From: Microcaldota archaeon
Lineage (GTDB): Archaea > Micrarchaeota > Micrarchaeia > Micrarchaeales > Micrarchaeaceae
Reading direction: 5' to 3'
Assembly: GCA_021827995.1 (NCBI GenBank)
Contig: JAKATK010000004.1
Span: 1 to 64,000, forward strand
Length of the DNA stretch: 64,000 nucleotides
Shown here piece by piece: positions 1 to 7,486 of the stretch. Each line of letters begins with the position of its first letter. The stretch's first letter is position 1. The notes beneath the pieces are model-generated. The model saw only the letters and a list, made by a program, of their open reading frames with translations. It did no database searches and was not told the DNA's origin. A program made the position numbers and the translations under genes.

Positions 1-94
1 GGCCGTTCTTGTACGGGTGCCCGTACGCTCTTGCAATCCGCGCCACGCGCGGAAGCAGCACAGGTATTTTATCCTTCAGTTTCGATATTTCCAT
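1..94 (-). CDS. Transposase N-terminus, partial
   Basis: An open frame starts with ATG at 94 and runs off the window; only about 31 residues are visible (begins MEISKLKDKIPVLLPRVARI, continues to YKNG). The same segment is recognisable, with a small deletion and later frameshifts, in the IS fossil at 41189-41640, which then continues into LTLAKYWIAIAIKQLFWYKS and LGYKRKPDTSSLSK. That order is reminiscent of N-termini of archaeal IS4/IS5-type transposases. The visible part has no frame disruption, so this copy may be intact, but that cannot be judged from the window. Confidence 0.6.
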   Translation of the reverse strand, partial: MEISKLKDKIPVLLPRVARIARAYGHPYKNG

Positions 95-276
95 GTTTGT
101 CGACTAGGCGGGAGGTCGCCGTCCGCACACAACGGGCGGCGCCTCCGCTAAGGATTGTAGATATCTACCAAACAGACAGTCGCCTGTAGAAGGTCTGCCC
201 GCCCACAAGTATTATGATGGGAAAACGTAAGGCGCTTTCGGGTGTACGGGCGCGGTATTAAATTTTCAGCATCCTA
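1..276 (-). mobile_element. Insertion sequence end (truncated by window edge)
   Basis: Reading the minus strand from 276, the sequence begins TAGGATGCTGAAAATTTAAT, continues through about 180 nt of untranslated leader and enters a transposase-like reading frame at 94. The whole stretch aligns by eye with 41189-41640 on the plus strand: same tip, same leader blocks (for example CGAAAGCGCCTTAC and CAGACCTTCT) and the same first codons. Two diverged copies with a shared boundary define the element end. The family is uncertain; the protein fragment looks like a DDE (IS4/IS5-like) transposase N-terminus. The rest lies outside the window. Confidence 0.75.
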
Positions 277-332
277 TCGGGTCAATTGGAAACACCCTTA
301 AGTTATTAAACTCTTACATTCCCAATCTTCTC

Positions 333-1847
333 ATGATGGGGATTGGAAGCTCGCAGGTTCGCAATTGCCGGTCAAGGACAGCGGACGTGCACAAAGCGCA
401 GTCGGCAATGGAGTATCTCATGACCTACGGCTGGGCCATCCTGATCATAGCTGTAGTCCTCGCAGCGCTCTTCGAACTCGGAGTCTTCAACGGCTCGAAC
501 CTCTCACCACAGGCCTGCATCGCGCAGGCCGGCTTCGTATGCAGGAACCCCGTATACACCTCCAACGGCATAACGTTCGCGTTCGGCCAGACCACTGGCA
601 GGGACTACTACGGCAACTGGGTCTTCGTGGCCTCGCAGGGCGAGGCTCTAAATTCCAATGGCGTTCCTGCCGGTTTCTCTACGAACACCGCGGTGCAGGT
701 CGGCGGCCCCTCCGACGTACTTATACCCGGCCAGACGGTCCAGGTTGACTTCCCTGCGAACGACTTCCAAACGGGCAACGTACCGGACAACCCGACGATA
801 GGCACTCCGTTCGCCGGATACGTCTGGCTAGGCTACTGCCTTAACCCGTGCACATCTCCAACAGCGTACTCGAAGGTCGCCACGGTAACGATTAAGTCTA
901 CGGCAGGATTATCTGGACCTACCAGTACCTCAACAACCAGCACCTCTACATCAAGCACATCTACTATATACACGGATCCTGCATTCTGCTCAAGTTGCAC
1001 CGGTGACATAGTGTTTGATGGCAGTATGCCGTCCAGTGGGCTCACTGGCGATATTGTAACGACGGGAAATGTAGTTATAGAAAGTGGCGCAACACTTTAT
1101 ACAAATGGATTTTATATAGTCGCGGGCGGCACATTCAACAATGGCAACGGTGGCACCGTGATTACTGGGTATATTCCTAGTAGCGGCGGAGCGGCACTTT
1201 CTGGCGGAAGCGACAGCACGGGCAACCCAGGAACAAACTATCCGAATTCCTTTGGCGGCGGAGGCGGCGGGGGAGGCGGTAGTAATATGTGCTGCTCTGT
1301 CTTTAGTCAAAATAATGGAGGAAACGGGGGCTATACGGCTAATTCTTTAGATTTTGGTGCGGGTGGCCAGACTTCAGTATACGGATGCCCCAACTTCTGT
1401 GGCGAACCAGGCACTTCCACGGCCATGCCAAGTATGACCAGAAGCGATATTTTAACATGGACGGCAAGTATGGACACTTATCTTGTAGGGGCTGGGGGCG
1501 GAAGCGGTGGAACCAATCAGTGGTACACATCGGATAGCGCGGCGGGCGGCAATGGTGCTTATGGGGTATACATTCAAGCCCATGACTTGATAGTGGGTAA
1601 TATTTATGCAAATGGCCAAAATGGCGCTCCAAATCCAACCACGGGTTGGGCGGGGAGTGGTGGAGGCGGCGGGGGAGTTATATTGTTGGCGGCGTATTCA
1701 AGCGCAGAATACACTCCTGGTACGGAGGAGGTTAATGGTGGCAGTGGCGGTGCGGCTGGTCAAACATATAATTGGGGAGGCAACGGGGGGAATGGTAATG
1801 CTCCGCCGGTGTTTTATTACGGTAGCAATACCCCGATAACGCCTTGA
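333..1847 (+). CDS. Pilin-like surface protein with Thr/Ser linker and Gly-rich C-terminus
   Basis: The 504-residue protein begins with a short basic leader and a class III (type IV pilin/archaellin-like) signal peptide: K-A before Q-S-A-M-E at about residues 21-27, then a hydrophobic stretch (TYGWAILIIAVVLAALFELG). Glu at +5 after the predicted cut fits prepilin peptidase processing. Residues about 55-190 form a domain with four cysteines shared with the protein at 15027-16766. A Ser/Thr linker (about 197-215) is followed by a Gly-rich region with beta-helix-like repeats and runs of Gly. A TATA-like ATTAAAC at about 306 puts the transcript start almost on ATG 333, so the message is probably leaderless. 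The second half is clearly more AT-rich in codon choice than the first. Likely an adhesin or filament subunit; exact role unknown. Confidence 0.8.
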   Translation: MMGIGSSQVRNCRSRTADVHKAQSAMEYLMTYGWAILIIAVVLAALFELGVFNGSNLSPQACIAQAGFVCRNPVYTSNGITFAFGQTTGRDYYGNWVFVASQGEALNSNGVPAGFSTNTAVQVGGPSDVLIPGQTVQVDFPANDFQTGNVPDNPTIGTPFAGYVWLGYCLNPCTSPTAYSKVATVTIKSTAGLSGPTSTSTTSTSTSSTSTIYTDPAFCSSCTGDIVFDGSMPSSGLTGDIVTTGNVVIESGATLYTNGFYIVAGGTFNNGNGGTVITGYIPSSGGAALSGGSDSTGNPGTNYPNSFGGGGGGGGGSNMCCSVFSQNNGGNGGYTANSLDFGAGGQTSVYGCPNFCGEPGTSTAMPSMTRSDILTWTASMDTYLVGAGGGSGGTNQWYTSDSAAGGNGAYGVYIQAHDLIVGNIYANGQNGAPNPTTGWAGSGGGGGGVILLAAYSSAEYTPGTEEVNGGSGGAAGQTYNWGGNGGNGNAPPVFYYGSNTPITP

Positions 1848-2001
1848 TTTTTATCGCATGCACTGAAAGCGGTGTACCGCGCCCGCGCAAGACCGAACGC
1901 GAGCTTATGCGCGCTTACAGCTGCGCGGCATCGGACTGGCTCGCGAGAAACAACCGCACTGTTAAAAAGGTTTTGAACTAAAGCTTATCGTTACCTGAGG
2001 T

Positions 2002-2121
2002 GTGTTGTTGGGAAGCATCCCACGCAAGTGGAAGAAGAGAGGAAGGATGCGCTGGAAGTGGAAGAAGAAGCGCAGGAAAAGGCTGAAAAGAGCACAGAAG
2101 CGCAGAGTGGGCGAGGTATGA
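2002..2121 (+). CDS. rpl41e: Large ribosomal subunit protein eL41
   Basis: This is a 39-codon frame of almost only Arg, Lys and Trp: GTG start, then GSIPRKWKKRGRMRWKWKKK and RRKRLKRAQKRR before the stop. It matches the archaeal eL41 pattern as I recall it from Pyrococcus ([20 protein letters not shown]...). eL41 is a single basic helix bound to rRNA at the subunit interface. GTG 2002 is chosen because the Thermococcus-type proteins include the PRKWKK segment; an internal ATG at 2047 would give only 24 residues. A TATA-like GTTAAAAAGG at 1961-1970 lies at the right distance for a start near 1992. Confidence 0.88.
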   Translation: MLLGSIPRKWKKRGRMRWKWKKKRRKRLKRAQKRRVGEV

Positions 2122-2230
2122 TGGCCTGCTCTGTAGCGGCTCCTGGCTGATCTACCGACAGGACTTGCGGTGTATCGCGCCGAACCATGAGCGTGAGCGC
2201 GGCACGTCAAGAATCATGCTGCATGAGCAC

Positions 2231-2250
2231 CAAATGGTATAAATATGTTG
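2231..2250 (+). promoter_or_regulatory. TATA-box promoter candidate upstream of gdhA
   Basis: GGTATAAATATG within AT-rich sequence is a good archaeal BRE/TATA match. It implies transcription start near 2270 and a leader of about 70 nt before the glutamate dehydrogenase ATG at 2342. No closer TATA is visible. Confidence 0.45.
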
Positions 2251-2341
2251 ATTGCGAGTTTAGACGCGGTTGCGCGTTGCATGACATGCGCTGTTTGCGC
2301 GCACCGCTCCGGTTACGCTAAGATCTTAAGGGATGGTTTCT

Positions 2342-3613
2342 ATGCCTGAAGAGTTGAATCCGTTTAAGGAGGCACAGCAGCAGCTCGACGAGGCTGCGGA
2401 GATAATGAACCTCGACAGGGAGGCTCATGCGCTGCTCAAAGAGCCAAGACGCACTATAATGACCAACATACCGGTCAAGATGCGCGACGGCCACACAGAG
2501 GTCTTCCAGGGCTTCAGGGTGCAGTACAACGATGCCAGGGGACCAGCGAAGGGCGGCATAAGGTTCCACCCGCAGGAGACCCTGGACACGGTGAAGGCGC
2601 TTGCGGCCTGGATGACATGGAAGTGCTCCCTAGCGAACATACCGTTCGGCGGCGGGAAGGGAGGCGTCATATGCGACACCAAGAAGATGAACGAGGCCGA
2701 GCTAGAGGCCCTATCTAGGGCTTACATAAGGTCTATTGCGCAGTTCATAGGCTCTGAGAAGGATGTGCCTGCGCCTGATGTGTACACCAACCCGCAGATA
2801 ATGGCCTGGATGTTAGACGAGTATGCGACGATAAAAGGCCACAACGAATTTGCCATGATAACCGGCAAGCCGGTTGACCTGTGGGGTTCTGAGGGCAGGG
2901 TAGACTCGACGGCACTTGGCGGCATGTTCGTAATGAGGGAGGCCGCGAAGCGCATGAAGATAAACTTGAAGAGGGCTACGATAGCGGTGCAGGGCTTCGG
3001 CAACGCGGGCAAGTACGCTTACGAGCTGTCGAAGGAGCTGTTCGGATCAAACGTCGTTGCGATAAGCGACTCGCAGGGAGGCGTTTACGACCCGGAGGGG
3101 CTCGACCTGGACAAGTTGGAGAAGGCGAAGAAGGCGACAGGCAGCGTGGACAGCTACGAAGGCAAGAACTCCAGGAAGGTCAGCAACGACGAGCTGCTGA
3201 AGCTCGACGTCGATATACTAATACCGGCCGCGATTGAGAATCAGGTAAGGGGTGACAACGCAGACAAGATCGAAGCTAAGCTGCTCCTTGAGCTGGCCAA
3301 CGGCCCGGTAACGCCTGACGCGACTAGGATACTCTTCGAGCGCGGCGTAGTGGACATGCCAGACTTCCTTGTAAACAGCGGCGGGGTCATAGGGTCTTAT
3401 TTCGAATGGCAGCAGAACGTGAGCGGCTACTACTGGGACACGGAGAGGTTCCACTCTGAACTGGACCGCTTCATAACCAAATCGTTCAGGGACACGATGG
3501 ACATGCAGAAGGACTACGCATCGAAGGGCAAGAAGATACCGGAGAGGATGGCAGCATACGTGATAGCAGTAGACCGCGTGGCCAGGGCGATGAAAGCCAG
3601 GGGCTGGTACTAG
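2342..3613 (+). CDS. gdhA: Glutamate dehydrogenase
   Basis: Hexameric Glu/Leu/Phe/Val dehydrogenase family, 423 residues, the usual archaeal length. It interconverts glutamate with 2-oxoglutarate and ammonia, linking nitrogen metabolism to the TCA genes downstream. Visible landmarks are PAKGGIR (about residue 68-74), the catalytic-lysine motif FGGGKGGV (about 102-109) and the Rossmann motif GFGNAG (about 218-223). NAD or NADP preference is not clear from reading. ATG 2342 is preferred to the in-frame ATG at 2333 because it is preceded by GGATGGT. The stop shares a CTAG with the convergent IPP isomerase gene. Confidence 0.95.
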   Translation: MPEELNPFKEAQQQLDEAAEIMNLDREAHALLKEPRRTIMTNIPVKMRDGHTEVFQGFRVQYNDARGPAKGGIRFHPQETLDTVKALAAWMTWKCSLANIPFGGGKGGVICDTKKMNEAELEALSRAYIRSIAQFIGSEKDVPAPDVYTNPQIMAWMLDEYATIKGHNEFAMITGKPVDLWGSEGRVDSTALGGMFVMREAAKRMKINLKRATIAVQGFGNAGKYAYELSKELFGSNVVAISDSQGGVYDPEGLDLDKLEKAKKATGSVDSYEGKNSRKVSNDELLKLDVDILIPAAIENQVRGDNADKIEAKLLLELANGPVTPDATRILFERGVVDMPDFLVNSGGVIGSYFEWQQNVSGYYWDTERFHSELDRFITKSFRDTMDMQKDYASKGKKIPERMAAYVIAVDRVARAMKARGWY

Positions 3614-4746
3614 GCCTTGTCGAATAGTGCGCACCAGTCCTTGAGCTCGCTGGTCACGATGTAGCGTGACTTCCTCAGCTCTGCCACGTTCCTGCAGCCG
3701 GTCACGAACATCACGCTCTTGAGCACGAAGATCACGTTTTCCAGGTACTCCCTGACCTTCGCGCTTGACACTGTGGCCGGGCGCAGCAGGGGCCACGCCA
3801 TCGCGCACAGGTCTGCGCCCATAGCCATGGCCTTAGCTACGTCAAGGCCTGTGCGCAGCCCGCCGGAAGCGACTACAGGGATCTTTACGGACCTCCTGAC
3901 GCCGTAAAGCGCGGCCGCGGTCGGTATGCCCCAGTCCCAGAGCATATTGCCAGCAGCGAACCTGAGCGTGTCACCGGCTTCCTTGGCCCTGTAGGACTCA
4001 ACGCCTGGCCAGCTGGTCCCACCCGAGCCAGCTACCTCGATGGCGCTAGCGCCCACAGCCTCGAGGCGCCTCGCGACCTGGTCGGATATGCCGCTGCCGA
4101 CCTCCTTTACCACCACCGGCTTGTCGAGCCCCGCTATTAAATCCTTTATCTTAGCTAGGACACCGTTGTATTCAGGTTCGCCCTCAGGCTGAATCAGCTC
4201 CTGCAGCGGATTAAGGTGCACGTACAGTGCATCCGCGTCCAGCATGGTTATGAGCTTCTTGGCCTCGCCCAGGCCAAGCCCGTGAGAGAGCTGCGCGCCG
4301 CCTATGTTTGAACCAAGGAATATGTGCGGGCCTGCCTGCCTCGCCACAGAATAGGTATCCGCTAGAGACTTTGTCAGTAAGCCTGCACGCTGGCTGCCGA
4401 CCGACATGCCTATGCCCAGCTCCTCGGCAGCCTCGGCGAGGTTCCTGTTTATCTTTTTTGATATCTGCGCGCCGCCGGTCATGGCGCCTATCATTATGGG
4501 CGCGGAGAACTTGTGGCCCAGGAACTTCGTGGACGCGTCTATGTCATCGAAATCTATCTCTGGCAACGCATTGTGTACAAGGCGCACGTCGCCGAAAAGA
4601 GTTGAGCCTTTCCTGGCCTGCACAGGCCTGTCTAGGCAGAGACGAACGCCCTCCTCCTTGCGCCTCTCTACAAGAACGGCCTTGGCCCTGAGCTCTTTGG
4701 AATCCATTGTTATCGTTGTGATATCTCTCATCAGCAATTTTAACAC
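3610..4746 (-). CDS. fni: Type 2 isopentenyl-diphosphate delta-isomerase (FMN-dependent)
   Basis: This TIM-barrel flavoenzyme interconverts IPP and DMAPP for the isoprenoid ether lipids of archaea. Family signatures are MIGAMTGGA (about residue 86-94), SVGSQRA (about 115-122), a phosphate/FMN loop GSGGTSWPGVESYRAKEAGD (about 240-260) and SGGLRTGLDVAKAMAMGADL near the C-terminus. The 378 residues are slightly longer than the usual 350-370; the ORF opens with GTG at 4746, and internal ATGs at MRDI (4731) or MDSK (4707) are plausible real starts. Convergent with gdhA; no other mevalonate-pathway gene is in the window. Confidence 0.94.
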   Translation of the reverse strand: MLKLLMRDITTITMDSKELRAKAVLVERRKEEGVRLCLDRPVQARKGSTLFGDVRLVHNALPEIDFDDIDASTKFLGHKFSAPIMIGAMTGGAQISKKINRNLAEAAEELGIGMSVGSQRAGLLTKSLADTYSVARQAGPHIFLGSNIGGAQLSHGLGLGEAKKLITMLDADALYVHLNPLQELIQPEGEPEYNGVLAKIKDLIAGLDKPVVVKEVGSGISDQVARRLEAVGASAIEVAGSGGTSWPGVESYRAKEAGDTLRFAAGNMLWDWGIPTAAALYGVRRSVKIPVVASGGLRTGLDVAKAMAMGADLCAMAWPLLRPATVSSAKVREYLENVIFVLKSVMFVTGCRNVAELRKSRYIVTSELKDWCALFDKA

Positions 4747-4864
4747 TTTTCATCGGCAGCGCGCAGTGCCGTTCGAACCGACAGCGCTGGCGCAACAGAG
4801 TAAGTATTTTATTCCGGCATTAACCCAAGGGCTAGGAAGGGGCTGCTGACTTACAAAATGGGCC

Positions 4865-5422
4865 GTGAACGCTATGCCACGCACTGCGCCACAAAGAAAT
4901 GGCAAGCTCGTGATTGTCGACTTCGACAACACCCTCTTCTTTACCGACAGGTGCAACGCCATGGCCTCGAAGGAGCTTTTTGGTAGGGCCATGAGCCTGA
5001 AAGAGATCAGGGCTCTGCAGCGGGCAGACAAGAGCAGGGTCTATGCACTGTCGTTTTCCAAGTATGCGCACCTCTGCATACCGAATGCGAAACTGGTTCG
5101 TGCCTTAAGGGCTGAGAACACGGCAAAGATAATAATACTGACTGCAAAGAGCCGTGAGTCAGAGCCAACTGTGCTGCGCCTGTTGAGGAAGTACGACGTC
5201 AGATATGACAGGATGATACTGAGACCGAAGAGAGAACTATCGAAGAGCGACGAGGGCTGGAAGCTAGAAAGAATAAGGAGCTTGTCAAGGGGCTTCGAAA
5301 CAGTAGAGCTGTACGAGGACAAAAAGGACAACATAGCGTACATTTTGAACGGCATTAGGCGGCGCGGCGTCAGTGCTTTTCTTGTAAGACCTGGCAGCAT
5401 TACGCGCTCAGACGGCTACTAG
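4865..5422 (+). CDS. HAD-superfamily phosphatase-like protein
   Basis: The 185-residue protein has the HAD core in order: nucleophile motif DFDNT (D19/D21), a motif II threonine in IILTAKSRES (about 93-102), and an acidic motif EDKKDN (about 160) before the last helix. The cap appears small. HAD proteins of this type hydrolyse phosphate monoesters or act as polynucleotide or protein phosphatases; the substrate cannot be inferred. ATG 4874 (MPRTAP) is an alternative start. It stands alone between divergent and convergent neighbours, with an AT-rich promoter-like stretch (GTATTTTATTCC) about 50 nt upstream. Confidence 0.75.
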   Translation: MNAMPRTAPQRNGKLVIVDFDNTLFFTDRCNAMASKELFGRAMSLKEIRALQRADKSRVYALSFSKYAHLCIPNAKLVRALRAENTAKIIILTAKSRESEPTVLRLLRKYDVRYDRMILRPKRELSKSDEGWKLERIRSLSRGFETVELYEDKKDNIAYILNGIRRRGVSAFLVRPGSITRSDGY

Positions 5423-5497
5423 AATAGTTGGGTTGCACCGCGTAGTCGCGCAAACGCTCGTGGGATTTCTCCTCCTTTTAACAATATGCTTGGTCCT

Positions 5498-6934
5498 TCA
5501 GCCCTTAGCAACTGCGAGTGGTACCAACCTGGCTACTATGTTGGATATCTTGGCGCCAGCTACGCAGGCGACCACCTCGTCGACATCCTTGTAGGCCCAC
5601 TCCGCTTCCTCGCTGACAAGGCTGCGGTTGTGCACCCTCAGCTCTACGCCTTTGCTGGACATGGATCCGAGAGTCTTCGCTGCCGGTATTTCCCTTATCG
5701 CCTGGTGCCTTGACATGAGCCTGCCAGACCCGTGGCACGACGACCCGAAGGTCTCGGCCAGCGACTCAGACCTGCCGGACAACACGTAGCTGGCGGTCCC
5801 CATGCTCCCGGGTATGAGCACCGGCTGCCCGTGGTCCCTATATGCCCTTGGTATCTCGTCCCTGCCCGGACCGAAGGCCCTGGTGGCACCTTTCCTGTGC
5901 ACAAGAAGCTTGTGCCTCGCGCCATCGACCACGTGCTCCTCTTCCTTCACTATGTTGTGGGCTAGGTCGTACAGGAGTTCCATGCCGAGGGCGTCCGCGC
6001 TCTTACTGAATGTCTGCTCGAAAGCCTTGCGTATCGAGTCGGTCATCACCTGCCTGTTCGTGAAGGCGAAGTTGACCGCGCATCGCATTGCGGCCAGATA
6101 ATCGTCGGCTTCTCTCGACCCTATGGGCGCGTAGCTCAGCTCGGGATCCACGAGCTTTATGCCGTTCTTCCTCTGGTACTCAGACAGGCGCTCAAGGTAA
6201 TCGCTGCATATCTGGTGCCCGTAGCCGCGCGAACCGCTATGCAGCATCACGACGACCATGCCCTCGTGGAGGCCGAATGCCTTTGCCATTGACTGGTCCG
6301 CGACCTTCTCTACCTTCTGCACCTCTAGGAAGTGGTTGCCCGCGCCCAGGGTGCCCACCTCGTGCAGGCCGCGCTTCTTCGCGAAGTCGCTCACCATGTC
6401 AGGATCAGAGCCGCTGATGCAACCGCTCTCCTCCATGTGCTCAGCGTCCTTCGCAAAACCGTAGCCCTTGCTTATCGCGAACGGTGCGCCCTCTAATGCG
6501 ATTCTATCGAGATCCGATGCCCCCATGCCGGTGTTCATCCTGCTGCCCACACCGCTGGGCACGCTCTTGAACAGCGCATCGGCCAACTGCCTTATATTGG
6601 GCTTGAGGTCCTTCTCGTCAAGATTTGTTTTTATTATCCTGACGCCGCAGTTTATGTCAAAACCGCAGATGCCAGGCGATACTATGCCGCCGACCGCATC
6701 GAAGGCTATGACGCCGCCTACCGGAAAGCCGTAGCCCTCGTGGCCGTCAGGCATTACCAGCATGTCGCCGACTATGCCTGGCAGCGTTGTCGCATTCACG
6801 GCCTGCTGCAGCGTCCGGTCTCTCTCCATGTACTTGGCTATGTACTCGTTGGCGTATATCCGCACATTCGTGTTCATACCCCTGTTGGTATCCCTCCGCA
6901 CAATAAGCCTGCAGTCATCAATCCTCTCTGGCAT
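5498..6934 (-). CDS. rtcB: RtcB tRNA-splicing RNA ligase
   Basis: RtcB joins 2',3'-cyclic phosphate and 5'-OH RNA ends using GTP and Mn(II); in archaea it seals tRNA exons after intron removal. All catalytic elements are visible in 478 residues: D93 and C96 in GFDINCG, H201 in GAGNHFLEVQ, H232 in LHSGSRG, and the histidine that is guanylylated in this family, H401 in SCHGSGR. No intein is present. The N-terminus (PERIDDCRLIVRRDTNRGMN) lines up with other archaeal RtcB proteins, supporting the ATG at 6934. The window holds three intron-containing tRNA genes that would need this activity. Confidence 0.96.
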   Translation of the reverse strand: MPERIDDCRLIVRRDTNRGMNTNVRIYANEYIAKYMERDRTLQQAVNATTLPGIVGDMLVMPDGHEGYGFPVGGVIAFDAVGGIVSPGICGFDINCGVRIIKTNLDEKDLKPNIRQLADALFKSVPSGVGSRMNTGMGASDLDRIALEGAPFAISKGYGFAKDAEHMEESGCISGSDPDMVSDFAKKRGLHEVGTLGAGNHFLEVQKVEKVADQSMAKAFGLHEGMVVVMLHSGSRGYGHQICSDYLERLSEYQRKNGIKLVDPELSYAPIGSREADDYLAAMRCAVNFAFTNRQVMTDSIRKAFEQTFSKSADALGMELLYDLAHNIVKEEEHVVDGARHKLLVHRKGATRAFGPGRDEIPRAYRDHGQPVLIPGSMGTASYVLSGRSESLAETFGSSCHGSGRLMSRHQAIREIPAAKTLGSMSSKGVELRVHNRSLVSEEAEWAYKDVDEVVACVAGAKISNIVARLVPLAVAKG

Positions 6935-7090
6935 TTTAGCACCGAAGCATATAGCAAACGCGGTAGATATCCAAGTAGCTGTTTATATTCCTGTGCCAGC
7001 GCGCGCCACACTGCAGAACGGCGCGATTATCGCATAGGCATCCGCCTTGACCGCAAAAAGGGTTAAAGGATTTGCCGTACCATGCTTTGT

Positions 7091-7408
7091 ATGCCTGCAC
7101 GTGAGCACACGGTCAACGCATTCGTAGTATCCGGAAATCCGTACAACGAGAGCGAAGCAGCGAAAGCTGCGCACGCCATATTCTTGATAACGCAGAGAGA
7201 TTATGGTAACGAGGCGGCAGTGCACTTAGACTGCGCAGGTCCGAAGCGCGTGCGCACGGAATGGCCGCGTGTCGAATACATGCTGGGCGAGGCACTCGAA
7301 GCAGGCGTCGTGAACTGCGCGTGCGGCTTCCGCGCGTCACCAGCATCGATGGACGCCGAGGACCATATTACTGCAAGGTCGAGCTGCGTGACGCTTCCTT
7401 TTGGATGA
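7091..7408 (+). CDS. Small conserved-looking protein, function unknown
   Basis: An open frame of about 105 residues lies in the gap between rtcB and aconitase. It starts hydrophobic (HTVNAFVVSGNPYNES), has an acidic middle and ends with NCACGFRAS. The fold order and a cysteine near the C-terminus faintly resemble DsrE/DsrF-like sulfur-relay proteins, but I cannot claim homology. GGGTTAAAGG at about 7060 serves as a TATA box; its spacing favours ATG 7091 over ATG 7082. The codons are GC-rich like the neighbours, which supports a real gene. Confidence 0.5.
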   Translation: MPAREHTVNAFVVSGNPYNESEAAKAAHAIFLITQRDYGNEAAVHLDCAGPKRVRTEWPRVEYMLGEALEAGVVNCACGFRASPASMDAEDHITARSSCVTLPFG

Positions 7409-7486
7409 GAACGCGTATATAGCTGTATCAAAATCTATAAAGAAATGTTATCCAGTATTCGTGGTGTAGCGCTAACCGGTGGTTAA

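Noticed and set aside
1962-2210. Minus-strand frames over the eL41 region rich in Phe and Ser
   Set aside because: They are the complement of the Lys/Arg-rich eL41 codons.
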